DNA of 64,000 nucleotides, taken from assembly GCA_963422415.1 (NCBI GenBank), contig OY729430.1, forward strand, positions 868,001 to 932,000. Direction: 5' to 3'. Numbering within the stretch: the stretch's first letter is position 1; each line of letters begins with the position of its first letter. Origin of the DNA: Bin34 sp963422415. Its GTDB lineage: Bacteria; Chloroflexota; Anaerolineae; Caldilineales; Caldilineaceae. The notes beneath the pieces were generated by a model that saw nothing but the letters and a program-made list of their open reading frames with translations, did no database searches and was not told the DNA's origin. Made by a program: the position numbers and the translations under genes. This document shows positions 47,823 through 58,109 of this stretch, one piece after another.

Positions 47823-48713
47823 ATGGCAGAGTCCTTGGAACACCCGTCCTCTCTCCTGATTCCTTTCTGGCAGCGTCAGACGGTGCGGAACCGGGTCGAT
47901 TCCGTGATCATCCTGATTCTGTTGATTCCTTTGGCGTTCATCACCTTCATGCCCTTGGTCTACATGTTTTCCCAAGCCTTTACGCCCGAGGCGGAGGTGC
48001 GAAACTGGCCCGTGGAATACATTCCCCGCAACCCTACGCTGGATTCATTCAGGTTGTTGGTGACCTGGCCCAATCTCCCCATCATGCGCTGGATGCTCAA
48101 CAGTTTCATCGTCAGCATTTCCGTCACCGCCCTAGTGTTGATCATCAACAGCCTGACGGCCTACGCATTCAGCCGGCTGGAATTTCCCGGTCGGGATTTC
48201 CTCTTCATCCTCGTGCTCGGCACCTTGATGATTCCCGGTGAAGTCACCCTCATTCCCACCTTCATCATCATGCGCAATCTGGAGTGGCTGGATACCTACA
48301 ATGCATTGATCTGGCCCGCAGGGGCGGGCGTGTTCGGCATATTCCTGCTGCGTCAATTTTTTCAGTCCATTCCGAAGGAACTGGAAGATGCCTCCATCAT
48401 CGATGGATGCGGCAAGTTCGGCACCTATTGGCGCATCATTCTGCCGCTGTCGAAGTCCGCGTTGATTGCGCTGGGCATATTCACTTTCCTAGGCAGCTGG
48501 AACGACCTGTTCTGGCCCTTGATCGCGCTTAATTCCAACGAGATGCGGACGCTGCCCGTGGGCCTCTCCATATTGCAGCACGAGGGCTACACCATGCAGG
48601 GGCTTTCCATGGCCGCTGCCGCGCTGACTACTCTGCCAGTCCTGATCCTGTATGCGATATTCCAACGCCACATCATTGAAGGTGTTATGGTGACTGGCCT
48701 GACGGGTCGCTAG
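47823..48713 (+). CDS. CUT1 sugar ABC importer permease 2
   Basis: 296 residues. Six helices; EAA loop EDASIIDGCGKFGTYWRIILP; C-terminal FQRHIIEGVMVTGLTGR is the MalG-type ending. No ATPase gene follows, so this importer also needs an ATPase from elsewhere. Confidence 0.93.
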   Translation: MAESLEHPSSLLIPFWQRQTVRNRVDSVIILILLIPLAFITFMPLVYMFSQAFTPEAEVRNWPVEYIPRNPTLDSFRLLVTWPNLPIMRWMLNSFIVSISVTALVLIINSLTAYAFSRLEFPGRDFLFILVLGTLMIPGEVTLIPTFIIMRNLEWLDTYNALIWPAGAGVFGIFLLRQFFQSIPKELEDASIIDGCGKFGTYWRIILPLSKSALIALGIFTFLGSWNDLFWPLIALNSNEMRTLPVGLSILQHEGYTMQGLSMAAAALTTLPVLILYAIFQRHIIEGVMVTGLTGR

Positions 48714-49132
48714 TCTATCGGCGCCTGTTCACAGGATTTTCTCAATGTTGATCCAGGTCGGACAGCCCTCTGACGCAGCTGCCACCGGCGCGGCGGGCGA
48801 CTGTTGGACCGCACAGGACGGATGCCCCAGTTGCAAGCGGTTGAAGTCTAGGCGCTGGAAGCGGAAATTTGTCGATTGCGGGATGGCCAGCCGGGTGCCA
48901 ACGATATTTCCTGCACACTGTTTTGTACCCTGGTGGAATCAAGCCATGACGCACTGCATGGAAGCTGCAGGGAAGGAAATGGCCTCTTCCGTGACGTTGC
49001 CTCCCAGGCCGGCTGGATCCGGCGGGGGAATTGGGTCGCGTATCGTGCGCGGTGCCGCTGTCGCGTGCAGTGGATCGGATTGATCCGCGCGGAAGTCGCC
49101 GAAAGCCGGCGACTGGATTGCGACATACGCCT
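48714..49132. other. No recognisable gene
   Basis: 419 bp between the importer operon and the 634-residue protein. Frames on both strands run into neighbouring genes but show no independent signature. Confidence 0.45.
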
Positions 49133-51037
49133 ATGCACATGAACCCGATCGCATTGCCCCAGGCAACGCCCCTGCCCGCGATTCCAGGCTGGGCCCGTCG
49201 CCAGCGGGAACTGATCGACCTGATGCAGGCTTCGGTGGAGCCCTTTTTGCAACGGTACGTGGAGGACGACAGACTGATCTGGGGGGATACCTATCCGCCA
49301 ACCCGCGATGGCGCGGATGACTTTTACGAAGCGGCGCAGAATTGGCCGCTGCTCCACTTGCTGGCGGGCAACGCGGAATTGCGGGAGCGAAGCCAAGGGC
49401 TGTGGGACGGCATTACGCGCCAGCTGACGGAACTGGGACCGATCTACAAGGAGTATGAGCGTGGCTATGACCAGTTCCATCAGAGCGAGAGCTATATCTA
49501 CTTCTATTTCCTGTGCTTGGCCCAGCCGGCGCATGCCCGCAATCGCAACCGGGCCTGTCGCTTCGCTGGTCTGTATCTCAATGAAGATCCCGAAGCGCCC
49601 AACTATGACTCGCATCGGCGGCTGATCCGGGCGCCGCACAATGGCAGCGGAGGTCCACGATGGGGACTCAACGATGCCGATCCCCCCGTTTATGCCTACA
49701 GTCCTGGTATGGCGCGATACGGGCTGCCGTATTCCGATCTGCCTGGCATCCACTCGTTTGAGGACCTGCGCGATCCCGAGAAGGCAGAACGCATGGGCCA
49801 GGCCATGCAGAGTCGGATGGGACGGGGCGACGTGGCGGCCAACCTAGGGGTCACGTCACTGATGGCCAACGCCTTTCTGCTGACCGGCGGCGAGAAATAT
49901 CGCAGTTGGATTCTCGACTATCTGGCGGTTTGGCAGGAACGCGCCCAGATGCAAGGCGGTCTGATTCCAGACAACGTAGGTCTGTCTGGACAGGTCGGGG
50001 AGTATCTGGGAGGACGCTGGTATGGAGGACTTTATGGCTGGACTTGGCCGCATGGGTACTACAACATCGGACAGGCCGTGACGGTGGCAGGTCAGAACGC
50101 CACACTCCTGAGCGGCGACACGGCCTGGCTGGAGCTGGCCCGCACCCAGTACGACCGCATGATGGATCTCGGGCAACGCCGGAAGCCGGATCCCATGCAC
50201 ATGAGCCTGCACCGCCCTTGGACCCACGAGCTGCCGGGCCGTGCATCGGACTCCCTGTTCTTGATTCCCTATCGCATCGACGACAACGGCTGGTTCGACT
50301 GGCAACCCATGGGGTCCATGCATCCCTTTGCCATCTGGAACGTTTCCGGCGCCGAGGAGGATATGGCGCGGATCCGGCGGCTGCAAGACGCGGAACGGGA
50401 AGAAGACTGGTCCGAGGTCTCCTCCTATCGTGGGAAAGAGGATTCAGGTCATGAAAGGCCTTGGTTGGCGTTTCTGGATGGTCTCAATCCGGACTATCCC
50501 GAGCGGATCCTGGACGTGGCGCTCGCACAGGTCCGACAACGCCTGCGCATGATTGAAGCGGACTCCGAGGATCTGTGGTCAGTGGGCATTCATCACTGGC
50601 AGGAACACAATCCTGTCACCACGGAAGCGCTGGTCCAATTGACGCTTGGGGCTCCCCAACCGCTGTATAACGGCGGTCTGCTGCATGCGCCGGTACGACA
50701 CCACGATCCGGATACCGGTCAGCCTGGCTTGCCACCGGAGGTGGCCGTGTTAGTCACTGGGCGCAGCGCCACATCCGTGTCCCTCATGGCAGTCAATGCG
50801 GGCAGGGACCGGACACGGCGCCTGACAGTGCAGGCAGGCGCATACGGTGAACATGCCTTCACCCGCGCGCTCGTGCACGCGGCCGAGGGGCAGTCGGAAT
50901 CCGGGTCCGTGCCCGGTTCGTGGCCTGCGCGTGAGGTGACGCTGACGTTGCCGCCCGAACACGGTCTGCATTGTACCCTTGGCCTGCAGCGATTTCGGCA
51001 TACGCCACGCTGCGCGGCGGACCTTTCCGTCGTCTGA
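49133..51037 (+). CDS. Unknown large protein, predicted all-alpha-barrel glycan-active enzyme
   Basis: 634 residues from ATG 49133 (a second ATG two codons on). No signal peptide. I do not recognise a named family. The sequence is rich in helices with aromatic/acidic clusters typical of (alpha/alpha)6 barrels: ESYIYFYFLCLA, NGSGGPRWGL, GRGDVAANLGVTSLMANA, GGLYGWTWPHGYYNI, RIDDNGWFDWQPM, HHWQEHNPVTTEAL. The last 110 residues look like a beta domain. It lies between a CUT1 importer and an oligogalacturonate-lyase-like propeller gene, so a cytoplasmic role in oligosaccharide breakdown is plausible but inferred. Confidence 0.8.
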   Translation: MHMNPIALPQATPLPAIPGWARRQRELIDLMQASVEPFLQRYVEDDRLIWGDTYPPTRDGADDFYEAAQNWPLLHLLAGNAELRERSQGLWDGITRQLTELGPIYKEYERGYDQFHQSESYIYFYFLCLAQPAHARNRNRACRFAGLYLNEDPEAPNYDSHRRLIRAPHNGSGGPRWGLNDADPPVYAYSPGMARYGLPYSDLPGIHSFEDLRDPEKAERMGQAMQSRMGRGDVAANLGVTSLMANAFLLTGGEKYRSWILDYLAVWQERAQMQGGLIPDNVGLSGQVGEYLGGRWYGGLYGWTWPHGYYNIGQAVTVAGQNATLLSGDTAWLELARTQYDRMMDLGQRRKPDPMHMSLHRPWTHELPGRASDSLFLIPYRIDDNGWFDWQPMGSMHPFAIWNVSGAEEDMARIRRLQDAEREEDWSEVSSYRGKEDSGHERPWLAFLDGLNPDYPERILDVALAQVRQRLRMIEADSEDLWSVGIHHWQEHNPVTTEALVQLTLGAPQPLYNGGLLHAPVRHHDPDTGQPGLPPEVAVLVTGRSATSVSLMAVNAGRDRTRRLTVQAGAYGEHAFTRALVHAAEGQSESGSVPGSWPAREVTLTLPPEHGLHCTLGLQRFRHTPRCAADLSVV

Positions 51038-51228
51038 GGACGGGGACCTCCAGCGGGCCCGGGTTCTTTTCCCTCGCCGCGCTCTGAGTGTTCCGGCCTG
51101 TTTTCCAGGGATCTGCCATCGACCCTGTCGCTGCCCTGCCCGACAATAGACCTTGCGCCAACCCGCTTCCATGTAAACTTAACGACTTGGATGTTCTTGA
51201 CGCTCGCCAGTCTTCAGGTCTCATTGCC

Positions 51229-52455
51229 ATGTCATCTTCCGCCAGTGCGACGCCGGTGCGAGCCATCACGCGGGGTCCCGCGTTTCACTGGTTTGCCTAC
51301 TATGACAAACACCAGTTTGATCCCTCGGGCCGGTATGTGTTGGGCATGGCGGTGGACTTCGAAAACCGCAAGCCTGTGGCCACGGATAGGGTACGGGTTG
51401 GCTTCGTTGACTTGAAGGATGGCGATCGCTGGACGGAACTGGGCACCAGCTGTAGTTGGGGCTGGCAGCAAGGCTGCATGTTGCAGTGGCGGCCCGGATC
51501 GGATCACGAGGTCATGTGGAATGATCGGGAAGGAGATCGGTTCATCACGCGGCAGGTCAACATCGAGACCGGGGCCCGCCAAACCTGGCCCTGGCCTTTC
51601 TATGCCTTGAGTCCGAATGGGCGATACGGGGTGGGCGTGGACTTTGAACGCATTCAGGACATGCGACCTGGCTATGGATATCCTGGCATGCCGGATGCCC
51701 GCGGGGATGCGCTGGCCCCGGACGACCGCGGCGCCTACCTGCTGGATTGGGAAACCGGCACGCGAGAACTCGTGGTCAGCATTGCCCAGGCGCAGGCAGT
51801 GCCTTCCGTGAACCCGGTCCATGGCACGGGCAAGCACTACTTCAACCATCTGCTTTTCAGTCCGGACGGCAGCCGTTTCATTTTTCTCAACCGCTGGCGT
51901 CGCCTGGCAGGAGGCGAAGCCGTCGGTCCGCTGCACACGCGCATGTTCACTGTGGCACGGACCGGTTGCGACATGCACCTTGTGGACGACTCTGGACATA
52001 TGTCGCACTTCGTGTGGCGGGATCCGGAACACATTTTGGGTTGGACCCATCACCCCTCGCACGGGAATGCCTTCTATCTGTTCCGAGATCGGTCCGCAGA
52101 GGTGAAGGCGGTGGGCCTGGGCAAAATGCGGGTCAATGGGCACTGTACCTATTTGGCTGACCGGCCCGTAGTGCTGAACGACACGTATCCTCTGGCGGAG
52201 CGTGTCCAGGAACTGTACTTGTATGATGTGGAGCGAGATCGCCGCACCGATTTGGGCGGCTTTCCGTCTCCCCCCACGTATGATGGAGAATGGCGCGTGG
52301 ATCTGCACCCCCGCTCCAGCCGCGACGGCAGTCAGGTCTGCTTCGATTCCGCCCACGGCGGCAATGGGCGCCAAATGTATCTGGTGGATATTTCATCATT
52401 GCAGACATCGCTTTCGGACCACTTCGCGGCCACGTTCTCTTCTGGATCTGCATAG
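51229..52455 (+). CDS. Oligogalacturonate lyase-like/TolB-like beta-propeller protein
   Basis: 408 residues from ATG 51229. Seven-bladed propeller with TolB-type repeats such as LLFSPDGSRFIFLNRW, SHFVWRDPEHILGW and FDSAHGGNGRQMYLVDIS. FHWFAYYDKHQFDPSGRYVLG at the start and HYFNHLLFSPDG are typical of the oligogalacturonate lyase-related family of uncultured bacteria. No signal peptide, so it acts in the cytoplasm, probably on imported uronate oligomers or a similar substrate. A deleted copy lies at 44690. The next gene starts 23 bp later. Confidence 0.82.
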   Translation: MSSSASATPVRAITRGPAFHWFAYYDKHQFDPSGRYVLGMAVDFENRKPVATDRVRVGFVDLKDGDRWTELGTSCSWGWQQGCMLQWRPGSDHEVMWNDREGDRFITRQVNIETGARQTWPWPFYALSPNGRYGVGVDFERIQDMRPGYGYPGMPDARGDALAPDDRGAYLLDWETGTRELVVSIAQAQAVPSVNPVHGTGKHYFNHLLFSPDGSRFIFLNRWRRLAGGEAVGPLHTRMFTVARTGCDMHLVDDSGHMSHFVWRDPEHILGWTHHPSHGNAFYLFRDRSAEVKAVGLGKMRVNGHCTYLADRPVVLNDTYPLAERVQELYLYDVERDRRTDLGGFPSPPTYDGEWRVDLHPRSSRDGSQVCFDSAHGGNGRQMYLVDISSLQTSLSDHFAATFSSGSA

Positions 52456-52478
52456 CCGTCCTGTATGCCGGGCAGCGC

Positions 52479-54773
52479 ATGGTACGCCTAGCTCCTGCAG
52501 GATCCCGCCAGGAGCCCTTGGATCTGGCTGCCTATGTAACGCTGGCGTTGCTGGTCCTGATTCCCACTGTCTGGCACAATCGCCAGGCCATTCGGATAGC
52601 GGCGCCGGATGTGGCGGGCGGATCGGTGGATCGGCGGCGGGTCCCGCCCAAGCCGTACGGGCCCTTGGCCTGGGCCACGGCTGCGGTCGCGTTGGGCCAT
52701 TTCGATATCTTCGCCACGCTCCCGAAACTCAGGGATTGGCTGATGCTGGCCCTGCTCCTGACGCTGGGGGCCGTAGGCATCGTCTATGCACAGGCCGACC
52801 CGCGTTGGCGCAATCCGCTGCCTGCCGTGCAACTCCGCTCTTGGGGCGTCGGTCTGCTTTTCTTCCTAGGCGCCTTCTTCTTTCGCATTCTGTTCCCAGG
52901 GCCGACGGAGCCAAGCTGGGAGCAGGTCTCCACCTTGCCGAGCCTAACCGGCACACTGTACAGGATCTTGGGCGTGGAGCGAGCCATTCTGGTCCCGATC
53001 ACCCTGAGTTGTTTGCTGCCAGTGGCCGTATGGTGGATTGGCCGGGGTCTGGTCGGTCCGCGCATCGCATTGGCGGCAGGGCTGTGGGCGGTCCTGCAGC
53101 CCTATGCCATTTGGTCCTCCGAATTCGCGACTTCCCTGGGGATGTCTCCCTTGCTCCTGCTTCTCTTGGTGGCCGCGTCTCGCTATGCGTGGCGAACGGG
53201 GCAGGTGGGAGGCTGGCTCTGGGCGGGGCTACTGTGGGGATTGCTGTGGGTGGAAAGCGGCCACGCGCGTTTTCTGCTGCTTTGCTGGGGGGCGATTCCC
53301 AGCCTGTGGCTGCTGTGGATGTTTGGTTCGGGTCGTGAGTGGCGGCTGCCGCGCGCGCGGGGGGCGTGGGCCGTGGCGGGATTGGTCACCGGCCTTTTCC
53401 TGTGGGGCGCACCTTGGAGCAGTCTGGTTTCCCTGGACATCGGCGCGCACCATTGGGCCTGGAGTCCGCATCTGCCACAACTGATGTCCTTCTGGTTCCA
53501 GCCGCATGCGCTGGCACTGCCTTTCGCCATGACCCTTTTCCTGCCGTTGGACGGCATCCTGGCGCTGCTCGGTTGGGGCGTATGCATTGCCGCTTGGCGA
53601 CGCACCCCAGTCTTGGCTCTGGCGGCTCTAGGTTGGCTGGTGGCTTGGCTGTGGCCCATCCCCGACTCTGACCAGATGCTGAAGATCGCACATGTAACCT
53701 TGGGACTGTCCTTGCTGCTGATCGTGGTCGGGATCGGGCTCCTGACCCGGTTGGTGCAAGAGCTGCTGCGGGAAACGCCGTCTCGGGTACAGGCCGCCTT
53801 GCCTTGGACCGCGGCCCTGTTGCTGGCGATTCAATTTCCAGGTGGCGTACTCGGTGAAAACCTGGCTCTGAATCTGGTACATGGCCTGAGAGGCGTGGAC
53901 GAGGCGGAGCGAGACCCGATCGTTTCGCTCCAACTTGTGCCGCTGGCCGCAGATCCGGCGGAGTGGGCCACCACTCCGGTCTGGCGCAGCGAGGGGGTTT
54001 GTGCCGCGGTGGATGCCGACCCGCGCGGGATCGCCATTGACGTCGCGGGTAACCAAGTATGGGTGTCTGGAGGCCCACCGGGCTTTCTGATCTCGCTAGA
54101 CCTGGAAACCGGAGAATGGACCGGGCTTCACCATGCTGCCGGCCTGCATGAACCTGCCGACATCCTGCTGCGCGGTACGGACGAAATGTACCTGATTGAT
54201 GCCGTCAACAATCAGGTCATGCGATTTTGGCCCGACTCCGGAACCTCGACCGGCGTCAATCCTCCCAGTTTGCTTTCTTGGCCGCGCGGTTTCGGAGAAG
54301 GCCCGGATGACGGTTTTTGGGTGGCCGATACCGCCCACAGCCGCATTGTCCATCTGGACGCGCAGGGCAGATATCAAGGCGATTTGCAGGACACGCCCGG
54401 ATTCCGACACGTAGTGCAGCCTACCGACGTGTTGGCCGTGGGGGACAAGATCTGGATCGTGGATCCGGAGGACGCGATTCTGATGGAGATGACCGAAGGG
54501 CTGATCGTGAACGGGGTGAGCAAGGGCTGGACCCTGAACGGGCCGCATCTTGCAGCCCTGTCCGACGACACGTTTCTGATGTCGGATCCGGTCGCGGGCG
54601 CCATCCTGCATCTGGCCTCGAACGGAACCCTCCTGTCCCGCTTGGTCCTGCCTGCGGATCTGCGATTTCCGGTGGCGTTGGATATCGTGGTCTCCGGGGA
54701 CAACTGGCTGTTGGCCGTGACGGAAAACACGCGTTGTCAGACTTGGCTGCTGGAGCTGGACCGCCATGGATAG
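52479..54773 (+). CDS. Membrane glycosyltransferase-like protein fused to NHL propeller
   Basis: 764 residues from ATG 52479. The open frame extends upstream and includes another hydrophobic stretch (VLFWICIAVLYAG), but no ATG/GTG is available there, so the true start may be slightly earlier with a rare codon. Residues about 10-480 have ten or more membrane helices and resemble GT39-like proteins, although the usual DE motif is not obvious. Residues about 510-760 form an extracytoplasmic NHL propeller (ADPRGIAIDVAGNQVWVSG, WVADTAHSRIVHLDAQG). The stop overlaps the next gene's start by 8 bases. Function unknown; such fusions suggest surface glycan handling or sensing. Confidence 0.78.
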   Translation: MVRLAPAGSRQEPLDLAAYVTLALLVLIPTVWHNRQAIRIAAPDVAGGSVDRRRVPPKPYGPLAWATAAVALGHFDIFATLPKLRDWLMLALLLTLGAVGIVYAQADPRWRNPLPAVQLRSWGVGLLFFLGAFFFRILFPGPTEPSWEQVSTLPSLTGTLYRILGVERAILVPITLSCLLPVAVWWIGRGLVGPRIALAAGLWAVLQPYAIWSSEFATSLGMSPLLLLLLVAASRYAWRTGQVGGWLWAGLLWGLLWVESGHARFLLLCWGAIPSLWLLWMFGSGREWRLPRARGAWAVAGLVTGLFLWGAPWSSLVSLDIGAHHWAWSPHLPQLMSFWFQPHALALPFAMTLFLPLDGILALLGWGVCIAAWRRTPVLALAALGWLVAWLWPIPDSDQMLKIAHVTLGLSLLLIVVGIGLLTRLVQELLRETPSRVQAALPWTAALLLAIQFPGGVLGENLALNLVHGLRGVDEAERDPIVSLQLVPLAADPAEWATTPVWRSEGVCAAVDADPRGIAIDVAGNQVWVSGGPPGFLISLDLETGEWTGLHHAAGLHEPADILLRGTDEMYLIDAVNNQVMRFWPDSGTSTGVNPPSLLSWPRGFGEGPDDGFWVADTAHSRIVHLDAQGRYQGDLQDTPGFRHVVQPTDVLAVGDKIWIVDPEDAILMEMTEGLIVNGVSKGWTLNGPHLAALSDDTFLMSDPVAGAILHLASNGTLLSRLVLPADLRFPVALDIVVSGDNWLLAVTENTRCQTWLLELDRHG

Positions 54774-56814
54774 CCTCCTTGTAGTTTCCACAAGGGCCTG
54801 GGTTGCGGCATTGTGGCTGGTGACGCTGGTCTTGGCCGGCTGCAAGCCGCCGCTCCTGCATGATCTGCAGCTTTGGGACGAGGAATGTCAGTTCCTGACG
54901 GATCAGTCCCGCTTGATCCCCAGCCTGGATTCCCTGCAGACGCCGGAAATCCAGGCCCGCCGGGCCGCCCTAGCCCGGCGTCTGCTCGTGGCGGTGCCCC
55001 GGGCCAATCCACTGGCCCTGGCCTTGGATCTGCATCCTGAGCTGAAAGCCGGAGCGGACGCGGACTTTACGCCGCGCCCCTATGCCAAGGGGGAGATCGA
55101 AAGCTTCTGGGTAGGCACTCCACAGCCCGGCGGCGGTCGGCACCTGGAGGCCCGCTTGATCCGTGTTTCCGACGTCAGCTATACCTGGGTGGAAGCCGAG
55201 GCGGATCACCAGGATGCCTATCTGGCGAATCTGGCCGCTCGCTTTGACGAAGAGGTATACAAACCTTCGCAATGGCTGTATGGGTTCGAGAATTCCGAGG
55301 GATTTGACCAGGATCCGCGAGTGCATCTGCTCTTCGCCACCAAGCTCGGGAAGGTGTTGGGGTACTTCAACAGCAGCACGACGGTCTCCAAGGCCGTCCT
55401 GCCCTTGTCCAACGAAAAGGACCTGCTGTTTCTGAATCTGGACTACATCGGGGACGAGGAGCGGGACTTGGACGTACTGGCACACGAGCTGCAGCATCTG
55501 ATCCACTGGTTTCACGATCCCAGCGAACGCGGCTTTCTCAATGAAGGTCTCAGCGAGCTGGCGCCGCCCCTGCTCTTTGCCAAGATGAACGATCGGCTGG
55601 TCAACAACATCGCGGCCTATGCTCACGATCCGAACCTGCAGCTGAACTCCTGGAGTCTCGAGGACAATGCCAGCATGCGGCACTATGGAGCAGGCGGAGC
55701 CTTCGCCCTATATCTGACGGAGACGTTCGGTCCCCAGATACTCTCGCAGATTGTGCACGAGCCGTTGCCAGGCATCGGCGGCCTGACCCAATTGCTGACG
55801 GATCGCGGCTGTCCCTTCACCTTTGACGATCTCTATGCCGACTTTGTGGTGGCTAACCTGGTTCAGACGCCCCAGGAACTGGGTGCCGCGGCTCGCCTAG
55901 GATATCTTTCCCTAGACACGCGCTGGCCCGGTCCGGCGTCCGATTCCGCCTTTGTCCCGCATTACCGCTTTCGGGACCAGCAGGGTGTGAAGGGAACCCT
56001 GCTTCCCTACGCTACACAGTACATTGACGTAACGGGAGTTACACGAGAGAAAACTCTGCATCTGTTCTTTCAGGGCCAGTCTGCGGTTCCCTTCGCGACT
56101 CCGGAATTTGCTCCGCCGCTGATGTGGAGCAATCGGATGAACGGCAGCGCCGTGCGCTTGACGCGCACCTTTGACCTGACGGAGCTGGTGCCAGGTGTCG
56201 AGGTGAGGCTGGACACGACCATGTGGTGGGATATTGAAAAGAATTGGGACTACGGGTATGTGACGGTCAGTCGGGATGGGCGGGACTGGGACTTGCTGGA
56301 AAGCCCGGTTACAGGAACTGCGGATCCCAACGGCGTCGCCCTTGGTCCAGGCTTGACCGGTCAGCCTGGACATGGCGCGGTCGATTCGGAGATGCAGAGG
56401 GTTTCTTGGGACGTGAGCGAATATGCGGGCCAGATGCTGCACGTGCGCTTTGATTACGTCACCGACGGGGCCGTGACAGCGCAAGGCTGGCAGATAGGCC
56501 AAGTGGCCATCGAGGCCATTGGCTTCCAGGAAGACTTCAGCGGCACATTGGAGGACTGGCACAATGAGGGTTGGATTCAGGTACGGGAGCGCCTGCCTAT
56601 TGTCTGGTTGGTGCAGGCTGTGCATCTGGGGGACAAGGGTTCCACACTGCTGGCCTGGAAACGCCTCGTGGCCGCCCCCGACGGCTCCCTGGCGCTGACG
56701 CTGCCCGCGCCTGCGGCCGCGGAGGACATGTACTTGCTGGTGACCCCGCTGGCCCCATTGGTGTCTACCCAGGCCGAATACGAGATTCAGCTGCGAGAAA
56801 GTTCGCACCCTTGA
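54766..56814 (+). CDS. Secreted lipoprotein metalloprotease with HExxH motif
   Basis: 682 residues. Signal peptide and lipobox VLAGC (Cys26). The gluzincin-type zinc site is H240-E241-L-Q-H244 in LAHELQHLIHWF, with the downstream Glu in LNEGLSEL. It resembles the M30/M6 'immune inhibitor A'-type peptidases. The C-terminal half (about 400-640) has beta-sandwich modules typical of M6-family proteins (WGxDYGYVTVSRDG-like segment and WHNEGWIQV). It overlaps the upstream gene by 8 bases (ATGGATAG), so the two products are translationally coupled. Probable role: degrading external proteins at the cell surface. Confidence 0.83.
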   Translation: MDSLLVVSTRAWVAALWLVTLVLAGCKPPLLHDLQLWDEECQFLTDQSRLIPSLDSLQTPEIQARRAALARRLLVAVPRANPLALALDLHPELKAGADADFTPRPYAKGEIESFWVGTPQPGGGRHLEARLIRVSDVSYTWVEAEADHQDAYLANLAARFDEEVYKPSQWLYGFENSEGFDQDPRVHLLFATKLGKVLGYFNSSTTVSKAVLPLSNEKDLLFLNLDYIGDEERDLDVLAHELQHLIHWFHDPSERGFLNEGLSELAPPLLFAKMNDRLVNNIAAYAHDPNLQLNSWSLEDNASMRHYGAGGAFALYLTETFGPQILSQIVHEPLPGIGGLTQLLTDRGCPFTFDDLYADFVVANLVQTPQELGAAARLGYLSLDTRWPGPASDSAFVPHYRFRDQQGVKGTLLPYATQYIDVTGVTREKTLHLFFQGQSAVPFATPEFAPPLMWSNRMNGSAVRLTRTFDLTELVPGVEVRLDTTMWWDIEKNWDYGYVTVSRDGRDWDLLESPVTGTADPNGVALGPGLTGQPGHGAVDSEMQRVSWDVSEYAGQMLHVRFDYVTDGAVTAQGWQIGQVAIEAIGFQEDFSGTLEDWHNEGWIQVRERLPIVWLVQAVHLGDKGSTLLAWKRLVAAPDGSLALTLPAPAAAEDMYLLVTPLAPLVSTQAEYEIQLRESSHP

Positions 56815-56846
56815 ACCGATTCGCAATATTCCCAAGGAGCGTCTTG

Positions 56847-57902
56847 ATGTCCAAATTGAATGTAGGGTACGTGGGTTGTGGCTTCATGGCCCAGAACGTG
56901 CATCTTCCCAACCTGCGCGATTCCCCACAATGCAACCTGCGGGGCTTGGCGGAGGTGCGGACGGATCTGGGGCGCAAGGTCCAGGCGAAATTCGACATTG
57001 CCAAGTTCCATGCCAGCCACCAGGAAATGGTGCGGGACGACAGCTATGACGCCTTTGCGGTGTCCGTGGGTTTTGTCACGCAGGGTCGGATCGCTCGGGA
57101 TCTGCTACGCAGTGGTCGGCCGGTTTTCATGGAAAAGCCCCTGTCGCTGACCGTGCGACAGGCGGAAGGGATTGTGGAGGCCGCCCAAACTCCGGGTGCA
57201 CGCCTGATGGTGGGATACATGAAACGATACGATGCGGGCAATCAGTTGGTGCGATCCAAGGTCCAGGCATTGCGGGAGTCGGGAGAACTGGGGCCTGTCA
57301 CCTACGTGCGTGCCCATGGTTTCTGCGGCGACTGGATTGGGGGCATGGACACTACCATGGAGGACAGCGCCGAGCCCTTGCCCATTGAAGACAGGGAGGT
57401 TCCAGCGTGGTTGCCGCCGCCGAAGAAGGCGGCCTATGTCACCTACCTGCAGCAGTATGTGCACAACCTGAACCTGATCCGGTATTTGCTGGACGCGGGA
57501 GACGACGCCCATGTCACCGCGGTGGATCTGGACGATGACGGTTTTCAAGGAATTGCCTGCCTGCGGGTGAAAGGGGTGCGCGCAGTCTTGGAATCTGGGG
57601 GGCTGCGGCACCATAGCTGGGAGGAGCACACCCAAATCTACTTCCGGGACGGCTGGATTCACACTTGGGCCCCGCCCCTGCTGCACGAGAATCTGCCCGC
57701 GAAAGTGGAAGTTTACTACGGCGGCGAATCGCATCGGTACGAGCAACCCCTGCCGAAGGACCGTTGGTCTTGGGCCTATCGCCGGGAAATGGAAGCCTAT
57801 CTGCGGGCCGTGCAGACGGGCGAGGAGTTTCTGACCCCTGGCGCAGATGCTCTGACTGATGTGCGTCTAGTGGAGGAGATCTTGCACCGCAAGTGGGGTT
57901 GA
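56847..57902 (+). CDS. Gfo/Idh/MocA-family oxidoreductase
   Basis: 351 residues from ATG 56847, with AAGGAG 7 nt upstream. Rossmann motif GYVGCGFMAQ at residues 7-16 and the family's EKPLS (Lys probably catalytic), then the C-terminal alpha/beta domain with HNLNLIRYLL. NAD(P)-dependent oxidation of sugars, inositols or sugar acids is typical. It starts 32 bp after the metalloprotease, which may only reflect gene packing. Confidence 0.9.
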   Translation: MSKLNVGYVGCGFMAQNVHLPNLRDSPQCNLRGLAEVRTDLGRKVQAKFDIAKFHASHQEMVRDDSYDAFAVSVGFVTQGRIARDLLRSGRPVFMEKPLSLTVRQAEGIVEAAQTPGARLMVGYMKRYDAGNQLVRSKVQALRESGELGPVTYVRAHGFCGDWIGGMDTTMEDSAEPLPIEDREVPAWLPPPKKAAYVTYLQQYVHNLNLIRYLLDAGDDAHVTAVDLDDDGFQGIACLRVKGVRAVLESGGLRHHSWEEHTQIYFRDGWIHTWAPPLLHENLPAKVEVYYGGESHRYEQPLPKDRWSWAYRREMEAYLRAVQTGEEFLTPGADALTDVRLVEEILHRKWG

Positions 57903-58109
57903 CGATTTCGGGCTATGGCCTTTGCCATAACCGTAAAGGTCATGGCCAGACTGTGGAAGTCGACAAGAGACGACATGAAACAAGGCACATGCAGGATGAG
58001 GGCCAAAGAGTCTTCAAGGTGGCGCTCAATGTACCTTGGACTTGAGGGCGAACTCCTTCAGGTTTGGAGCAGACGATGCTTTCCATTCATTGGAGACCAG
58101 TACGGATAA

